A stretch of DNA of 50,166 nt from Saccharopolyspora spinosa NRRL 18395 (GTDB lineage: Bacteria; Actinomycetota; Actinomycetes; Mycobacteriales; Pseudonocardiaceae). The stretch is from NCBI RefSeq assembly GCF_000194155.1, contig NZ_GL877881.1:158988-209153 (forward strand), in the 5' to 3' direction. This document shows, piece after piece, positions 49,601-50,166 of the stretch (position 1 is its first letter; every line of letters begins with the position of its first letter). A program made the position numbers and the translations under genes. Below the pieces are notes generated by a model. It searched no databases and was not told where the DNA came from. It saw only the letters and a list, made by a program, of their open reading frames with translations.

Positions 49601-49770
49601 AGACATCAGGGACTTCCAAGACCGCGGTCTCGACGTGATCACCGACTTCGCGGGCTATGGCACCACCACGGCCTCCGCGATCGACGCGGTCAAGCCGTTC
49701 GGCCGTGTCGTCCAGATCGGGCTCGCGGTGGAGATGACTACGATCTCCGCGCACCAAATGGTAACCCCAC
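49601..49770 (+). pseudogene. zinc-binding alcohol dehydrogenase fragment (cofactor domain)
   Basis: One frame reads DIRDFQDRGLDVITDFAGYG, TTTASAIDAVKPFGRVVQIG and TTISAHQMV, the later half of the Rossmann domain of medium-chain dehydrogenases. Nothing recognisable of the catalytic domain precedes it, and after about 49770 the sequence turns into transposon flank. It is not derived from the intact dehydrogenase at 34062, whose corresponding residues differ. A remnant cut by insertion of the right-hand IS element. Confidence 0.6.
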
Positions 49771-49859
49771 AGGCGACCTCCGACAGCCTGGCCCCGGTGG
49801 TGCAGAACAGCCGGATTATCGCTTCATCACGCAAGCTCAGGAAGTCTTGCCTTTACACC

Positions 49860-50010
49860 GTAGCGCTTCAGAAATCCTTCAGTGCTGCTGACCTGGGCGT
49901 CGTCCGTGGTCGGGCAGGATCCGTCCTTGTGCTCGTACAGATGAGCTACCTGCTCGCTACGCGGACCTTCGCGTGGCTCGCTCTACTATGTCGGTCTACC
50001 CCGGCGAAGA
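49860..50010 (+). repeat. 151-bp direct repeat, right copy
   Basis: Counterpart of 21489-21639 (five mismatches). It begins at the same base, GTAGCGCTTCAG, marking the probable left boundary of the insertion sequence in both places. Here the element continues undeleted to the window end. Confidence 0.9.
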
Positions 50011-50166
50011 ACGCCGAGATACTCATCCTGCGGCACGAGATCACAGTGCTACGCAGACAGGTCACCCCGCCGAAGCCTGCCTGGCCGGATCGCGCGCCGC
50101 TGGCCGCGCTCGCTCGGCTCCTGCCTCAACGACTCCGCGGCCACCGGATTGTCCCACCACGCACCT
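49929..50166 (+). CDS. integrase-core transposase, 5' part, cut by the window end
   Basis: GTG 49929 starts VLVQMSYLLATRTFAWLALL, then AKNAEILILRHEITVLRRQV and LAALARLLPQRLRGHRIVPP, the N-terminal region of the integrase-core transposase family also seen at 11310-12376. Seventy-nine codons are visible and the frame is open at the window edge. The copy at 21558 starts in the same way but lacks this middle part, so this is the more complete member of the pair. Whether the catalytic rve core is intact lies outside the window. Confidence 0.8.
   Translation, partial: MLVQMSYLLATRTFAWLALLCRSTPAKNAEILILRHEITVLRRQVTPPKPAWPDRAPLAALARLLPQRLRGHRIVPPRT

Overview
The window is high-GC actinomycete DNA. 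GTG starts, frequent 1-4 nt gene overlaps, a DUF6879/DUF5753-type regulatory pair, pSAM2-like integration modules, an FxLD-type lanthipeptide precursor and a T7SS-signal-type toxin together suggest a Pseudonocardiaceae-like host (inference; no 16S or complete tRNA gene is visible). It splits into a decayed mobile left half (1-21.9 kb) and a dense, mostly intact catabolic right half (22-49.4 kb).

Left half. Positions 1-1705 hold a 5'-truncated polymorphic-toxin-like gene with a papain-fold (Tox-PL-like) domain that runs off the window edge. It abuts a broken tyrosine integrase, an excisionase-like HTH gene and a dead methyltransferase-like gene. A probably intact gingipain/C25-like cysteine peptidase follows (4646-6178), beside a frameshifted small gene. 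At 8011-8052 lies the 3' half of a tRNA-Val(CAC) gene. This is an attachment site, and it is followed by a second decayed integrase/excisionase module. From 9.6 to 15.5 kb is a patchwork of two IS701-like shells, an integrase-core transposase pseudogene and group II intron pieces. One nearly complete group II intron (RT plus domain V) appears to sit inside a second, broken group II intron. Next come a candidate immunity gene, a 5'-truncated T7SS-type toxin fused onto a truncated lanthipeptide dehydratase, an FxLD lanthipeptide precursor with an attenuator-like hairpin, and its methyltransferase. A three-gene regulatory set (19.6-21.3 kb) closes the half.

Right half. Two direct 151-bp copies of the same transposase 5' region (21489 and 49860) bracket about 28 kb. 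Minus-strand genes, in transcription order: aldehyde dehydrogenase 1, GMC oxidoreductase, E1-alpha, E1-beta and E2 of a 2-oxoacid dehydrogenase, cytochrome P450, ferredoxin, an AAHS-like MFS transporter, an SDR and a 2-hydroxyacid dehydrogenase. Plus-strand genes: a zinc alcohol dehydrogenase, an isocitrate lyase/PEP mutase-family enzyme, an FAD monooxygenase, a phytanoyl-CoA-dioxygenase-like oxygenase, an HpcH/HpaI aldolase, a DUF3500 protein, aldehyde dehydrogenase 2, a four-gene sugar-type ABC importer and a ferredoxin reductase. A GAF/PucR-type regulator gene sits between the plus-strand sets.

Taken together, the right half reads as import, oxygenation, alcohol-aldehyde-acid oxidation, C-C cleavage and acyl-CoA formation for an unidentified organic compound. 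P450, ferredoxin and reductase give a complete electron chain. Two lesions could matter: a 52-bp tandem duplication that frameshifts the P450 tail into the ferredoxin, and a 1-nt frameshift in the regulator. Either may be a real mutation or an assembly error.
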